Of a DNA stretch of 64,000 nucleotides, positions 9,264 through 17,385 are shown piece after piece. The position numbers and the translations under genes were made by a program. Within the stretch, counting starts at the first letter, position 1. Each line of letters opens with the position of its first letter. The notes under the pieces are model-generated. The model made no database searches, was not told where the DNA came from, and saw nothing but the letters and a program-made list of their open reading frames with translations. Source of the DNA: Aminipila butyrica (lineage in GTDB: Bacteria; Bacillota; Clostridia; Peptostreptococcales; Anaerovoracaceae); NCBI RefSeq assembly GCF_010669305.1, contig NZ_CP048649.1:310001-374000 (forward strand). Reading direction: 5' to 3'.

Positions 9264-9482
9264 TTGCTAAAATTTTATAGTAGACATTTTATGTCAGAAA
9301 TTAGATTGCTTAATAAGATAAACATTATAATGTTGTGTACGTTGGCTGTCCTCACTACAATCAGTATATTTTCTGGATTTGGTCCATTCCAAACAACAAT
9401 GTTTTTGCTAGTATGGTCATATGTTAATGCTGTTTTAACAATAATCTGTTTGGTAAAGTTTAAGGATGGAGAAAATGTTTAA
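9264..9482 (+). CDS. small two-helix membrane protein, unknown
   Basis: A 72-residue protein with two hydrophobic helices (about residues 20-37 and 43-63) and a basic N terminus. I do not recognise a family. The TTG start at 9264 is supported by AGAGGAGAAG eight bases upstream; an internal ATG at 9291 is possible. It overlaps the next gene by 17 bases, implying a two-gene transcript. The DNA is clearly richer in A and T than the flanking ilv and lipase genes, so the pair may be acquired. Confidence 0.5.
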   Translation: MLKFYSRHFMSEIRLLNKINIIMLCTLAVLTTISIFSGFGPFQTTMFLLVWSYVNAVLTIICLVKFKDGENV

Positions 9483-10062
9483 AATGTGTCATAAAGCTGT
9501 AAAGATATTTATATTATTGTGTATTTTAGCATTATGTTTCGCCGGTTGTCAAAAACATGAAGAAACGGCTAAATCAAATGTACAAGAAGTTTTATCTGTA
9601 TATAAAATAGAACTTCCACTGAAAGAAGAACTTGATTCGACTTGGGATGCTGAAATTCAAAAGCAGCTAGAAATAGAGTATGGGCTAAAGGAACTACAGA
9701 GAGAACAACAAAATAAGCGTGCAAGTTTTGAATTATACAAGATCAAATACCATGGAGAACAGGAATATCAAGGCGATGTTTATCCATATGTGATGACATC
9801 CGATATGATCATTTGGAAGTCGGATGATTTTTATGCAATTTGTAAAATAAAGTGCAATGATATAAAGGGAACGGAAGAGAAACCAGTTGTAAGTAATAAT
9901 CAAGATAAATTAATGTGGAATGAGGATGTTAAATTATTAGACGTTATGCCTATTAATCAAGCTACATTATTTACAGTAGGGGGATACGCCACATTCCAGA
10001 ATGATGAAGATGAAGTTGGTCCTTTTACATTAGTTGAGTCATTTTATTTTGCTTGCCCCTAA
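9466..10062 (+). CDS. predicted lipoprotein, unknown
   Basis: About 198 residues. The N terminus is a lipoprotein signal: basic start, hydrophobic stretch IFILLCILALCF, then the lipobox-like AGC near residue 27, so it should be anchored outside the membrane. The rest is charged and AT-rich in coding, with no motif I can assign. Two in-frame ATGs (9466 and 9475) compete; the upstream AAGG is weak. It overlaps the preceding small membrane protein and converges on the broken gene at 10093-10383. Confidence 0.6.
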   Translation: MEKMFKMCHKAVKIFILLCILALCFAGCQKHEETAKSNVQEVLSVYKIELPLKEELDSTWDAEIQKQLEIEYGLKELQREQQNKRASFELYKIKYHGEQEYQGDVYPYVMTSDMIIWKSDDFYAICKIKCNDIKGTEEKPVVSNNQDKLMWNEDVKLLDVMPINQATLFTVGGYATFQNDEDEVGPFTLVESFYFACP

Positions 10063-10092
10063 CTAAGGGTCGTTAATAGAATTAAGACTATT

Positions 10093-10383
10093 TTATAATA
10101 GAGCATTGGAATTTTGAGTTAATATTTTAACCTCTTTATTTACATCGTCCCATTCAACAGTGTAAAGTAAAGCTTCAGATATAAATCTGACTGGAATCAT
10201 TGTTCTGTTATTTTCAATAACAGGATTCACTTACATATCGATGGGAAAGTCATCGTTTGTAAAATTGATAAAAGTTCCATCTACACTAACTTTTATATCT
10301 GCCGATGTTTGTGAAAAACCAGTACCTGTGGTAATTGCAGCAAAAGCTATAATTATAGTGATTATCAACCAAATTTTTTTCAT
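10093..10383 (-). pseudogene. stalk-domain (copper amine oxidase N-terminal-like) protein broken by an in-frame TAA
   Basis: Reading the minus strand from the ATG at 10383 gives a signal peptide (MKKIWLIITIIIAFAAI...), then KVSVDGTFINF and DDFPIDM, then a TAA at 10233-10231. The same frame continues with VNPVIENNRTMIPVRFISE and VEWDDVNKEVKI up to a TAA at 10093. Together this is the normal PF07833 pattern (DGkxInF...PVIeNGRTMIPVRFISE...VxWD), so a single base change has split a 95-residue secreted protein. A stop codon reassignment or readthrough is less likely. GAGGAGTC precedes the ATG. Confidence 0.75.
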
Positions 10384-10529
10384 CTTTTTGACTCCTCTAT
10401 TTTTGATATTACCATAAATACATAAAAACGTATGATTATTTGTGTAAAAAAACTGTAGCAAAGAGTGATCTCCTTGACTACAGTCTGATGCTAGGTTATT
10501 TTAACCTAGTATATTGTATGTCTTTTAGG

Positions 10530-10811
10530 CTACTTTGCAAGGGGCTTGTGGCGGCACTTTTGGGAAACAACCTGTGTCGCTTGGGAAAGGGCACTTAGCA
10601 GGTCGGCCTCGTATTGCATGGAAAGAGCGTTGAGCTTTGAATACATTTCGCCCTCGGGAGTAACCACATATTTGGAGGGCAGAAGATTTAAAGCATAAGA
10701 CGCAATATCCCGTCTGCATTCATCGCATGTGCAGCATCCAAGCTTATCAACTGTTTCATCCAGTTTTTGAAGCACGATAGATTCCATAATATTTTTTAAA
10801 ATCACTTTCAT
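10530..10811 (-). CDS. ComFB-family protein
   Basis: This 93-residue protein matches the late competence ComFB family (PF10719): KNIMESIVLQKLDE at the start, then the cysteine cluster CCTCDECRRDIASYALN and LPSKYVVTPEGE. Four cysteines in CCxCxxC suggest a metal site. In Bacillus comFB lies between comFA and comFC and has no clear role; in other bacteria family members have been reported to bind cyclic di-nucleotides. Here it stands alone behind the lipase gene. The start MKVILKN is chosen for the upstream GTGGAG. Confidence 0.75.
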   Translation of the reverse strand: MKVILKNIMESIVLQKLDETVDKLGCCTCDECRRDIASYALNLLPSKYVVTPEGEMYSKLNALSMQYEADLLSALSQATQVVSQKCRHKPLAK

Positions 10812-10830
10812 TGAATATCTCCACTTTAGA

Positions 10831-11895
10831 TTAAATATAGCTGGTATTCGGAAGCAGCTGAAGCTGCAACTCAAATATCCGTGCACTCAGTACAGCTGGA
10901 TTGGCGGCATTCAGATTGGCCATGTAGCTCTGAGGAGCGTGTGCCCCGATTGTATTTGTACTAGGGGTTCGCAGGTTCTCCTGTAGAAACAGAAGGGAGG
11001 ACTTTGCTTTATAAAAATCTTCAACCGTTGGGGCTAAAGTTATAAGCTTTTCTAGCAAGAGACGGGTGGCAGCCAGTTCGGAAGCAGGCAGTTGATTCGG
11101 TTCTGGCAAGTCGTAGCTGACTCCGTATCGGCTGTATCCCCATTTTGCCAAGGGAACCTCTGTGACAATATCTGCTGGATTTACATCATTAAAGATATTC
11201 AGATAGGGGTTCTCGTTTATTTTTGCTACGTTAGGGGTAGCAAACGTGTAGGCGTAGATGTTGGATGCATCAGCCCAGCGCTCTGTTCCGGACAAGTCTG
11301 CCGCCAACAGATTGGCGATGGCAGCTCCCCGGCTATGGCCGGTGATAAGGAATTTGGTGCGGGTTCGGTCAAGGGCGAGGTCATCCATGTATTGATTTAG
11401 AGAGCTAGACAAAACATCGGTTGCGTTTTTAAAGCCTTCGTGAACCAAGGGGCTGTTGCCAGAATTATTGATGTTAAAATTACTCAACCACTCCGCTTCT
11501 CCGCTGGTACCCCGGATGACTACGGCGACTAAAGTATAATCCTTGGACCCGATGGAGATTGGCTGGTGGGCAAAGGTATAGGCTGCGGTATCGTTCCCCG
11601 AGAGGCCAGACTTTTTATAAGAGTTGGTACTGTAGGCGGTATCGGGAATGAAGCCGTAGGAGATCAGAGTACGAAGCATATTTTCGTTGGTATCTCCATA
11701 GGCTGCCGCACTTAGATTTAAGGAAAATTTGGCTAGATCCAGGTTGAATTCTTGGGACGGCTGGGTAAAGAGTTCTGTTTCCCAGCTACGCCCAGAAGCT
11801 GATGTGGCTGAAGCCATCGCCTCTGCTGTACCAGTGGTTGATGTGACCAACAAAACGACGGCAATAATAAAAAATAAAGAATTAATTGGTTTCAT
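10831..11895 (-). CDS. secreted class 3 lipase-family hydrolase
   Basis: This 354-residue protein starts with a signal peptide (hydrophobic to about residue 20, with a likely cut near TAEA). The alpha/beta-hydrolase core has the nucleophile elbow GHSRG with Ser188, an acidic residue in NPADIVTEVP and a late histidine in GAHAPQSYM, the order of a lipase class 3 triad. VVIRGT forms the oxyanion-side strand. It would act outside the cell on lipid esters, though the substrate is unknown. Its start overlaps the end of the DUF815 gene by 14 bases. Confidence 0.8.
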   Translation of the reverse strand: MKPINSLFFIIAVVLLVTSTTGTAEAMASATSASGRSWETELFTQPSQEFNLDLAKFSLNLSAAAYGDTNENMLRTLISYGFIPDTAYSTNSYKKSGLSGNDTAAYTFAHQPISIGSKDYTLVAVVIRGTSGEAEWLSNFNINNSGNSPLVHEGFKNATDVLSSSLNQYMDDLALDRTRTKFLITGHSRGAAIANLLAADLSGTERWADASNIYAYTFATPNVAKINENPYLNIFNDVNPADIVTEVPLAKWGYSRYGVSYDLPEPNQLPASELAATRLLLEKLITLAPTVEDFYKAKSSLLFLQENLRTPSTNTIGAHAPQSYMANLNAANPAVLSARIFELQLQLLPNTSYI

Positions 11896-13102
11896 GCTCT
11901 TCTCCTTCTAACTGCATGACCGCCTGAACTTGAACAAAATGCTTAGCTGTACGAGGACTGCGTCCGCCGTTGCGGATTGCAAAGGCCTCCGCCCGAACAC
12001 AAAGCTCTGATTCTGAAAGCGCCAGACTATATTCTTGAGCTAAGTGCTTCACAATATCCAGATAATGATCTTTATCCGGTGCTTGGAAGGTAACCGTCAA
12101 CCCAAAGCGGGCCGATAAGCTAAGGGTTTCCTGCATGGTATCGCTTCGGTGCAAATCGTCGCCTTCTCGGTCTGACATGTTTTCCTTGACTAGGTGCCGG
12201 CGATTGCTGGTAGCGTAAATCGCCACATTCTTGCTTCGGGAAGCGACACTGCCCTCCAACACTGCTTTTAAGGCAGAAAAGCTGTCATCATTGCCGTTAA
12301 AACTTAAATCGTCAATAAACAATATGAACTTCAGAGGATTGACAGACAGTACTTCCAGCAGGCTGGGCAGTTCCAGCAGCTGTTCTTTCTTAATTTCAAT
12401 GAGACGCAGGCCGCGGTCTTTATATTCGTTCAAAATAGCCTTCACCGTGGAACTTTTGCCCGTTCCAGCATCTCCGTACAGAAGCACGTTGCTGGCACCT
12501 GCGCCTTCTAACAGGGATAAGGTGTTTTGCAGGATTAAGCTTCGTTCTCGTTCATAGCCTGGAAGCTGAGAAAGACGCTGGGGATCGGGGTGAGCAATTG
12601 GGGTTACTCCGTCGGCGGTAAGCGCAAAAGCGTAATGCCGGGCATAAATACCGTAGCCGCTAATTGGCAGATTAGCCAGCCGTTTCATATATAAGTCCGT
12701 CAGGTCCAGGGGTTCATTGGTCCACATGGGCAAGAATCCCTTATAGTTAATGATGTCACGTGCATCCTCAGGTGTCAAAGCCGCCAGTCGGTTTAGAACA
12801 TCCAGCTCATTTTTCAGGCTGGCTTCCACCACCGGATGAAAGGTTTTGCCTGCCCCTTTGCCGATAATGTAAAAATTCTCGTGGCTAAAGACCAATTCTG
12901 CGATGTAGTGAGATAAGGACTCGGTCTTTTTAAACAGCGTTGCGACAAAGCTGCCGTAAATGCCTATAATACAATCTTTGGATTCTAAGGAATAGGTGGA
13001 GGTGGCTAGCTGTTGAAAGTTTTGAATCAGCTCATCCTCCAGAAGACTGTGAAATATAGCCATAGTATTCAATTCGGTGGATAAATCGTGCAGTTTATTC
13101 AT
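11882..13102 (-). CDS. DUF815 AAA+ ATPase
   Basis: A 406-residue cytoplasmic ATPase. After an unconserved N-terminal half it has LLYGDAGTGKSSTV (Walker A, residues 210-217), ILFIDDL (Walker B) and IYATSNRRH (sensor 1), the DUF815 family layout (PF05673). The target is not known in this family. The start MNKLHDLS is selected for the GGAGTA site just upstream. The lipase gene begins within its last codons, so the two are probably translated together. Confidence 0.85.
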   Translation of the reverse strand: MNKLHDLSTELNTMAIFHSLLEDELIQNFQQLATSTYSLESKDCIIGIYGSFVATLFKKTESLSHYIAELVFSHENFYIIGKGAGKTFHPVVEASLKNELDVLNRLAALTPEDARDIINYKGFLPMWTNEPLDLTDLYMKRLANLPISGYGIYARHYAFALTADGVTPIAHPDPQRLSQLPGYERERSLILQNTLSLLEGAGASNVLLYGDAGTGKSSTVKAILNEYKDRGLRLIEIKKEQLLELPSLLEVLSVNPLKFILFIDDLSFNGNDDSFSALKAVLEGSVASRSKNVAIYATSNRRHLVKENMSDREGDDLHRSDTMQETLSLSARFGLTVTFQAPDKDHYLDIVKHLAQEYSLALSESELCVRAEAFAIRNGGRSPRTAKHFVQVQAVMQLEGEEHETN

Positions 13103-13237
13103 AAAAATACTCCTTCTGTCTATAGGTATGTGATATTGATAAACTGGTGAAAAAATGATATTATTAACTATTAAGTATATCACAGATATTAGATAATTTT
13201 AAGACGTATCGGTAAAAAATCCGGGAGGGAAAAGCCT

Positions 13238-14443
13238 ATGCTTACGTTAGATAAAATATATCATGCCGCTTATGTTCTGCGGGAGACCGCCAGGAAGACG
13301 GATTTGATTTTAGCCCAAGGGCTCAGTGAGGACAACACCATCTATTTGAAGACGGAGAACTTGCAAGTTACGGGAAGTTTTAAGCTCAGAGGAGCCTATT
13401 ACAAGATTAGTCAGCTCAGTGAAGAAGATAAAAAGCGAGGCATCATCGCCTGTAGTGCGGGCAATCACGCCCAGGGCGTAGCCCTGGCCTCTCAGAAAAA
13501 CAATATTCCGTGTATGATTTGTATGCCGGACGGAGCCCCTTTGAGTAAAGTAGAGGCTACCAGAAGGTATGGTGCAGAGGTTTGTCTGGTTAAGGATACG
13601 TATGACGATGCCTATGCCCGGGCTTTAGAGATTCAGCAGGAAGAGGGGCGGACCATGATTCATCCCTTTGATGACGATGATGTAATCGCTGGACAAGGCA
13701 CCATTGGCCTGGAAATTTTAGATCAGCTTGCCGACGCCGATGCTGTTATCGTTCCCGTAGGCGGCGGAGGGCTGATCAGCGGGGTCGCCTTTGCCATTAA
13801 AAGCCTCAATCCTTCTTGCAAGGTCTATGGCGTGCAGGCGGCTGGTGCGCCAAGCATGTATCGGTCTGTGAAAGAAGGCAGCATGATTACGCTGGATTCT
13901 GTCAATACCTTTGCAGATGGTATCGCAGTCAAGCACCCGGGAGATATCACCTATGAGATGATTTCCAAATATGTCGATGACATGGCTGTGGTTTCGGAGG
14001 ATGAGATTGCAGCGGCTATTTTGGCTTTGATGGAAAAGCAAAAACTTATTTCTGAAGGCGCAGGAGCGGTTTCGGTAGCTGCGGCCATGTTTAATAAATT
14101 TGACTTACATGGAAAAAAGGTTGTATGCCTGGTGAGCGGGGGAAATATCGATGTAAGCTTTTTAAATAGAGTGGTTACAAGAGGTTTAATCATGAGCGGC
14201 CGAAGAACCACCATCACCATAGAGCTGGCAGACCGCCCGGGACAACTTCTCAGCGTCAGTGAGATTATAAGTCAGTGTGGAGGAAACGTTGTGGCGGTAT
14301 ATCATGACAGGAGTGACCCCAATATGGCAATTATCAGCTGCTTCCTGAGGGTAGTCATAGAAACCAGAGACAGGCAGCAGGCAAGTCAGATTAAACAGGA
14401 GTTAGTGAAGGCTGGCATGCAGCTTGTGGGCGAGAAGTTGTAA
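13238..14443 (+). CDS. ilvA: threonine ammonia-lyase with C-terminal ACT domain
   Basis: This 401-residue PLP enzyme deaminates threonine to 2-oxobutanoate, the precursor that the ilv enzymes upstream convert to isoleucine. The PLP lysine is Lys49 in GSFKLRGAYYKI, the phosphate loop is VGGGGLISG, and residues 325-400 form an ACT domain (ELADRPGQLLSVSEIIS). It has the short form with one ACT-like domain, shared by catabolic and biosynthetic clostridial enzymes, so the symbol could be tdcB; nearness to ilv genes favours biosynthesis. GGGAGGGAA precedes the ATG. Confidence 0.92.
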   Translation: MLTLDKIYHAAYVLRETARKTDLILAQGLSEDNTIYLKTENLQVTGSFKLRGAYYKISQLSEEDKKRGIIACSAGNHAQGVALASQKNNIPCMICMPDGAPLSKVEATRRYGAEVCLVKDTYDDAYARALEIQQEEGRTMIHPFDDDDVIAGQGTIGLEILDQLADADAVIVPVGGGGLISGVAFAIKSLNPSCKVYGVQAAGAPSMYRSVKEGSMITLDSVNTFADGIAVKHPGDITYEMISKYVDDMAVVSEDEIAAAILALMEKQKLISEGAGAVSVAAAMFNKFDLHGKKVVCLVSGGNIDVSFLNRVVTRGLIMSGRRTTITIELADRPGQLLSVSEIISQCGGNVVAVYHDRSDPNMAIISCFLRVVIETRDRQQASQIKQELVKAGMQLVGEKL

Positions 14444-14512
14444 ACCAAATAGAATGCAGAAGTATGGTTTCGTTTGGTAGCACCGTCGGAAAATGTTGAA
14501 ATTAAAAAGATA

Positions 14513-14541
14513 TTGACACCGCCAGAGAGCTGTGATATTCT
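14513..14541 (+). promoter_or_regulatory. promoter of the cobalamin-riboswitch operon
   Basis: TTGACA (14513-14518), a 17-base spacer and TATTCT (14536-14541) form a good sigma-A promoter placed just before the riboswitch. Transcription would begin near 14548 and give a leader of about 335 bases. Confidence 0.7.
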
Positions 14542-14569
14542 GAAGACAAAATTACAATAGAATATTTTA

Positions 14570-14800
14570 CCACAGATGAGTGCTCGCATAAAGTATGTAT
14601 GCGAGAGAATAGGGAAGAGGGTGAAAATCCCCCGCGGAGCCGCCGCCGTAAGCGTGGAGCTGCTTTATATTTACCACTGGATTTTCCGGGAAGGTTTAGA
14701 GCAGCAGAGATACGTAAGCCGGAAGACCTGCTCAGACTGAATACATCAGATTTCGTCGGATTTTTACGAAGATGTGAGACAGGATAGGCTGTCATATAAA
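14570..14800 (+). promoter_or_regulatory. cobalamin riboswitch
   Basis: The conserved order of a cobalamin aptamer is present: AATAGGGAA (14608-14616), GGTGAAAATCC (14620-14630), GCGGAGCCGCCGCCGTAA (14634-14651) and the B12 box AGCCGGAAGACCTG (14717-14730). Flanking hairpins are seen at 14583-14605 (CTCGCATA/TATGCGAG) and about 14744-14776. The exact 5' and 3' limits are approximate. It sits between a promoter and an intrinsic terminator, the usual off-switch layout for B12-type ligands. Confidence 0.9.
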
Positions 14801-14811
14801 TTTTGTTGCAA

Positions 14812-14856
14812 AACGGGCATCAACCGTATTTTTGGTTGATGCCCGTTTTTTGTTTT
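14812..14856 (+). terminator. riboswitch-controlled intrinsic terminator
   Basis: AACGGGCATCAACC pairs with GGTTGATGCCCGTT and is followed by TTTTTGTTTTT. It lies after the cobalamin aptamer and 29 bases before the first gene of the operon, so it should decide read-through: ligand bound, terminator forms; ligand absent, genes expressed. Confidence 0.88.
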
Positions 14857-14884
14857 TGTCATATTGAAAAGGGAGGAAAAAAAT

Positions 14885-15634
14885 ATGCAATTCAATGAGA
14901 GAATCAAAAATTATTGGGAAGGCGAAGCCGAAGGGTACAACGAAGGAATTGAAAGGGAACTAAAAGATTTTCACCGCAAAGCATGGCGGGAATTAGTACT
15001 GGAATACGCTCCGACAAAGGAAAAGTTAGATATTTTGGATATCGGTACAGGCCCAGGCTTTTTTCCTACTATTCTGGCGGATGAAGACCATAAAGTGACG
15101 GGGATTGATTTGACAGAAAACATGATTCATTTTGCTAAAAAGAATTTGCAAGCTGAAGGCAAAGAGGCAGAGCTTCTTTCCATGGATTGTCATCATCTAA
15201 CGTTTGAAGATTGCTCCTTTGATCTGATTATTTGCCGGAACTTGACGTGGACTCTGGATGACCCTTCTCGTGCATATGAGGAGTGGATGCGGGTGCTGCG
15301 GCCCGGTGGAAGGCTTTTAGTGTTTGATGCCTGCTGGTATCTGCATTTGTTTGATGAAGAAAAAAAGAAAGCTTATCAAATCAGAGAGCAAGAAATCAAA
15401 CAAAAGTATGGGCGTAAATTCCATGAGCACAAAGACCAGAAGGAAGGGGATGAAATCAGCAAAAAACTATTTATGAGCGACAAACTCCGGCCTCAATGGG
15501 ATTTGGATAAGATGTTAGCCATGGGATTTTCAAAAGTATTTGCAGATTCCACGATTAATCAGAGAACCTGCGATGAAATGGAGATGGAATTGAACTCGCT
15601 GACACCGGCCTTTCTCGTTGGAGGTGAAAAATAA
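14885..15634 (+). CDS. class I SAM-dependent methyltransferase
   Basis: A 249-residue Rossmann methyltransferase with motif I LDILDIGTGPGFFP (near residues 48-60), an acidic residue at the end of strand 2 (TGIDLTENM) and the post-motif RVLRPGGRLLVFD. The small-molecule methyltransferase fold is clear; the substrate is not. It is first in a B12-riboswitch operon with transporters, so it may methylate a metal-binding or corrinoid-related molecule, which is inference. GGGAGGAAA supports the ATG at 14885 over an ATG seven codons earlier. Confidence 0.85.
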   Translation: MQFNERIKNYWEGEAEGYNEGIERELKDFHRKAWRELVLEYAPTKEKLDILDIGTGPGFFPTILADEDHKVTGIDLTENMIHFAKKNLQAEGKEAELLSMDCHHLTFEDCSFDLIICRNLTWTLDDPSRAYEEWMRVLRPGGRLLVFDACWYLHLFDEEKKKAYQIREQEIKQKYGRKFHEHKDQKEGDEISKKLFMSDKLRPQWDLDKMLAMGFSKVFADSTINQRTCDEMEMELNSLTPAFLVGGEK

Positions 15635-15639
15635 AAGTT

Positions 15640-17385
15640 ATGGGAATGTATTTGCGCCTGGCATCTTTTCTTAAAACGACACCGAAAGAAGCACTGATAA
15701 AGGTATGGATTGGCTTATCCATTGTGGCCACCGGTTTTTTACAAGCCTTTATGATTGCTGGTGCAATCACGGCTATCTTTGAAAGGAAAAGCTATCTTGA
15801 GATTATTCCCTATATTGTCGGGGCACTGCTGGCTATAATGGCTAAAGCGTTTTTGATGCGGTACCAAGAGGGGTTTGTAAAAAAAATGGGGGCCAAAGTA
15901 AAGGGGAATATTCGCCAGACGTTGATTGAAAAGCTGCTTTGCCTTGGCCCAGCGTATCAAGATGGACGGCGAAGCGGCAATCTTCAGTCCCTTGTTACCG
16001 ATGGAGTGGAATCCTTTGAAGTTTTTCTTGTCCAGTACATTCCGCAAGTATTTGTGGTGATGATTTCGGTAAGTGCTGCTATCCTTTACATTTTTACGGT
16101 TGATTCGGTTGTAAGTATATTGATTTTTTTAGCAGCTATACTGGCTGTAATCATTCCCCACTTGTTTATGCCAGCGATTTCAAAACTAATGATTGAATAC
16201 TGGCAGTCCTATGCCCACTTAAATGCACAATATATTGATACCATGCAGGGCATGAGTACCTTAAAGGCTTTTCAGGCCAGCAAACGAACCGAAAAGGCTT
16301 TAGAAAAGGATGCCAAAAGTTTTGCCAAAACCTCTATTGACAACACTGGCATGTCTTTACTGGACTCAGCTATCATTATTTTTCTTTGTGCCGTCGGGAC
16401 TTCTTTGGCCGTAGGAATTGCCGCTTGGCATGCCAGCCAGGGTCTGATTTCCCCGGCAGGGCTGCTGGCCATTCTATTCTTGGCGGGAGAGAGTATGAAA
16501 CCGCTGTATGAACTGAATGTATATTGGCATGGCAGTTACCTGGGATTTTCGGTCGCAGAGGAGTTTTATGAAGTGTTGGATACCCCTGTAACGTTGAATA
16601 TTTTAGAAGAGGCGAAAGCAAACCATACGATGAAGAACCCACCAGAAATTGAGCTGACAGAGGTGTCTTTCCGTTATCGTCAGGAAGCTAAGAAAGCGCT
16701 GGATACCGTGACCATAAAAATTGAAGGTGGACAGAAAGTGGCGGTGGTGGGAAAGTCTGGTTCGGGAAAGTCTACATTAGTTAATCTGCTTCTGCGGTTT
16801 TATGATCCCCAGGCGGGGCAAATTCGTATTGGTGGTCATGAGCTTTCTGCGTATACATTAGACTATCTTCGCAACCAAATTGCCGTGGTTTTTCAGGATA
16901 CCTATCTGTTTTACGGCACGGTGCAGGAAAATTTGATGATGGCAAAGCCGAATGCCACCTTGGAAGAATGCATAGAAGCAGCAAAAGGGGCCAATGCCCA
17001 CGAGTTTATTATGGCTCTTCCTCAAGGGTACCAGACTATGGTAGGAGAGCGGGGCGCTACTTTATCCGGAGGGCAGAGACAACGGCTTTCTATTGCACGA
17101 ACCATCTTAAAGGGGGCACCGATTTTAATTTTAGATGAGGCGACCTCCAGTGTAGACATTTCGGGAGAAAGCCAGATCCAAGAAGCACTAGAACGTCTGA
17201 TGAAGAACCGGACAACCTTAATCATTGCTCATCGTCTATCTACGATACAGACGGCTGACCTTATTTATGTTTTAAATAAAGGCAGGCTGTGGGAGGCGGG
17301 GACCCATGAAGAATTAATCAAAAAAAAGAATGGTGTGTATAAGCAGCTGGTTCAGGCGCAGGAGAAAGCGAGGTATGAGATTTGA
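15640..17385 (+). CDS. ABC half-transporter, exporter fold (first of a pair)
   Basis: A 581-residue fused membrane domain and ATPase. About six helices occupy residues 20-310; the ATPase has Walker A GKSGSGKST (from Gly371), the Q-loop VFQDTYLF, signature LSGGQRQR (from 475), Walker B LILDEATSS (Asp499-Glu500) and switch His in IAHRLST. All catalytic residues are intact. It should pair with the next gene to form a heterodimer. YbtPQ/IrtAB-type proteins with this fold import metal chelates, while most family members export, so direction is open. Its stop overlaps the next start. Confidence 0.88.
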   Translation: MGMYLRLASFLKTTPKEALIKVWIGLSIVATGFLQAFMIAGAITAIFERKSYLEIIPYIVGALLAIMAKAFLMRYQEGFVKKMGAKVKGNIRQTLIEKLLCLGPAYQDGRRSGNLQSLVTDGVESFEVFLVQYIPQVFVVMISVSAAILYIFTVDSVVSILIFLAAILAVIIPHLFMPAISKLMIEYWQSYAHLNAQYIDTMQGMSTLKAFQASKRTEKALEKDAKSFAKTSIDNTGMSLLDSAIIIFLCAVGTSLAVGIAAWHASQGLISPAGLLAILFLAGESMKPLYELNVYWHGSYLGFSVAEEFYEVLDTPVTLNILEEAKANHTMKNPPEIELTEVSFRYRQEAKKALDTVTIKIEGGQKVAVVGKSGSGKSTLVNLLLRFYDPQAGQIRIGGHELSAYTLDYLRNQIAVVFQDTYLFYGTVQENLMMAKPNATLEECIEAAKGANAHEFIMALPQGYQTMVGERGATLSGGQRQRLSIARTILKGAPILILDEATSSVDISGESQIQEALERLMKNRTTLIIAHRLSTIQTADLIYVLNKGRLWEAGTHEELIKKKNGVYKQLVQAQEKARYEI

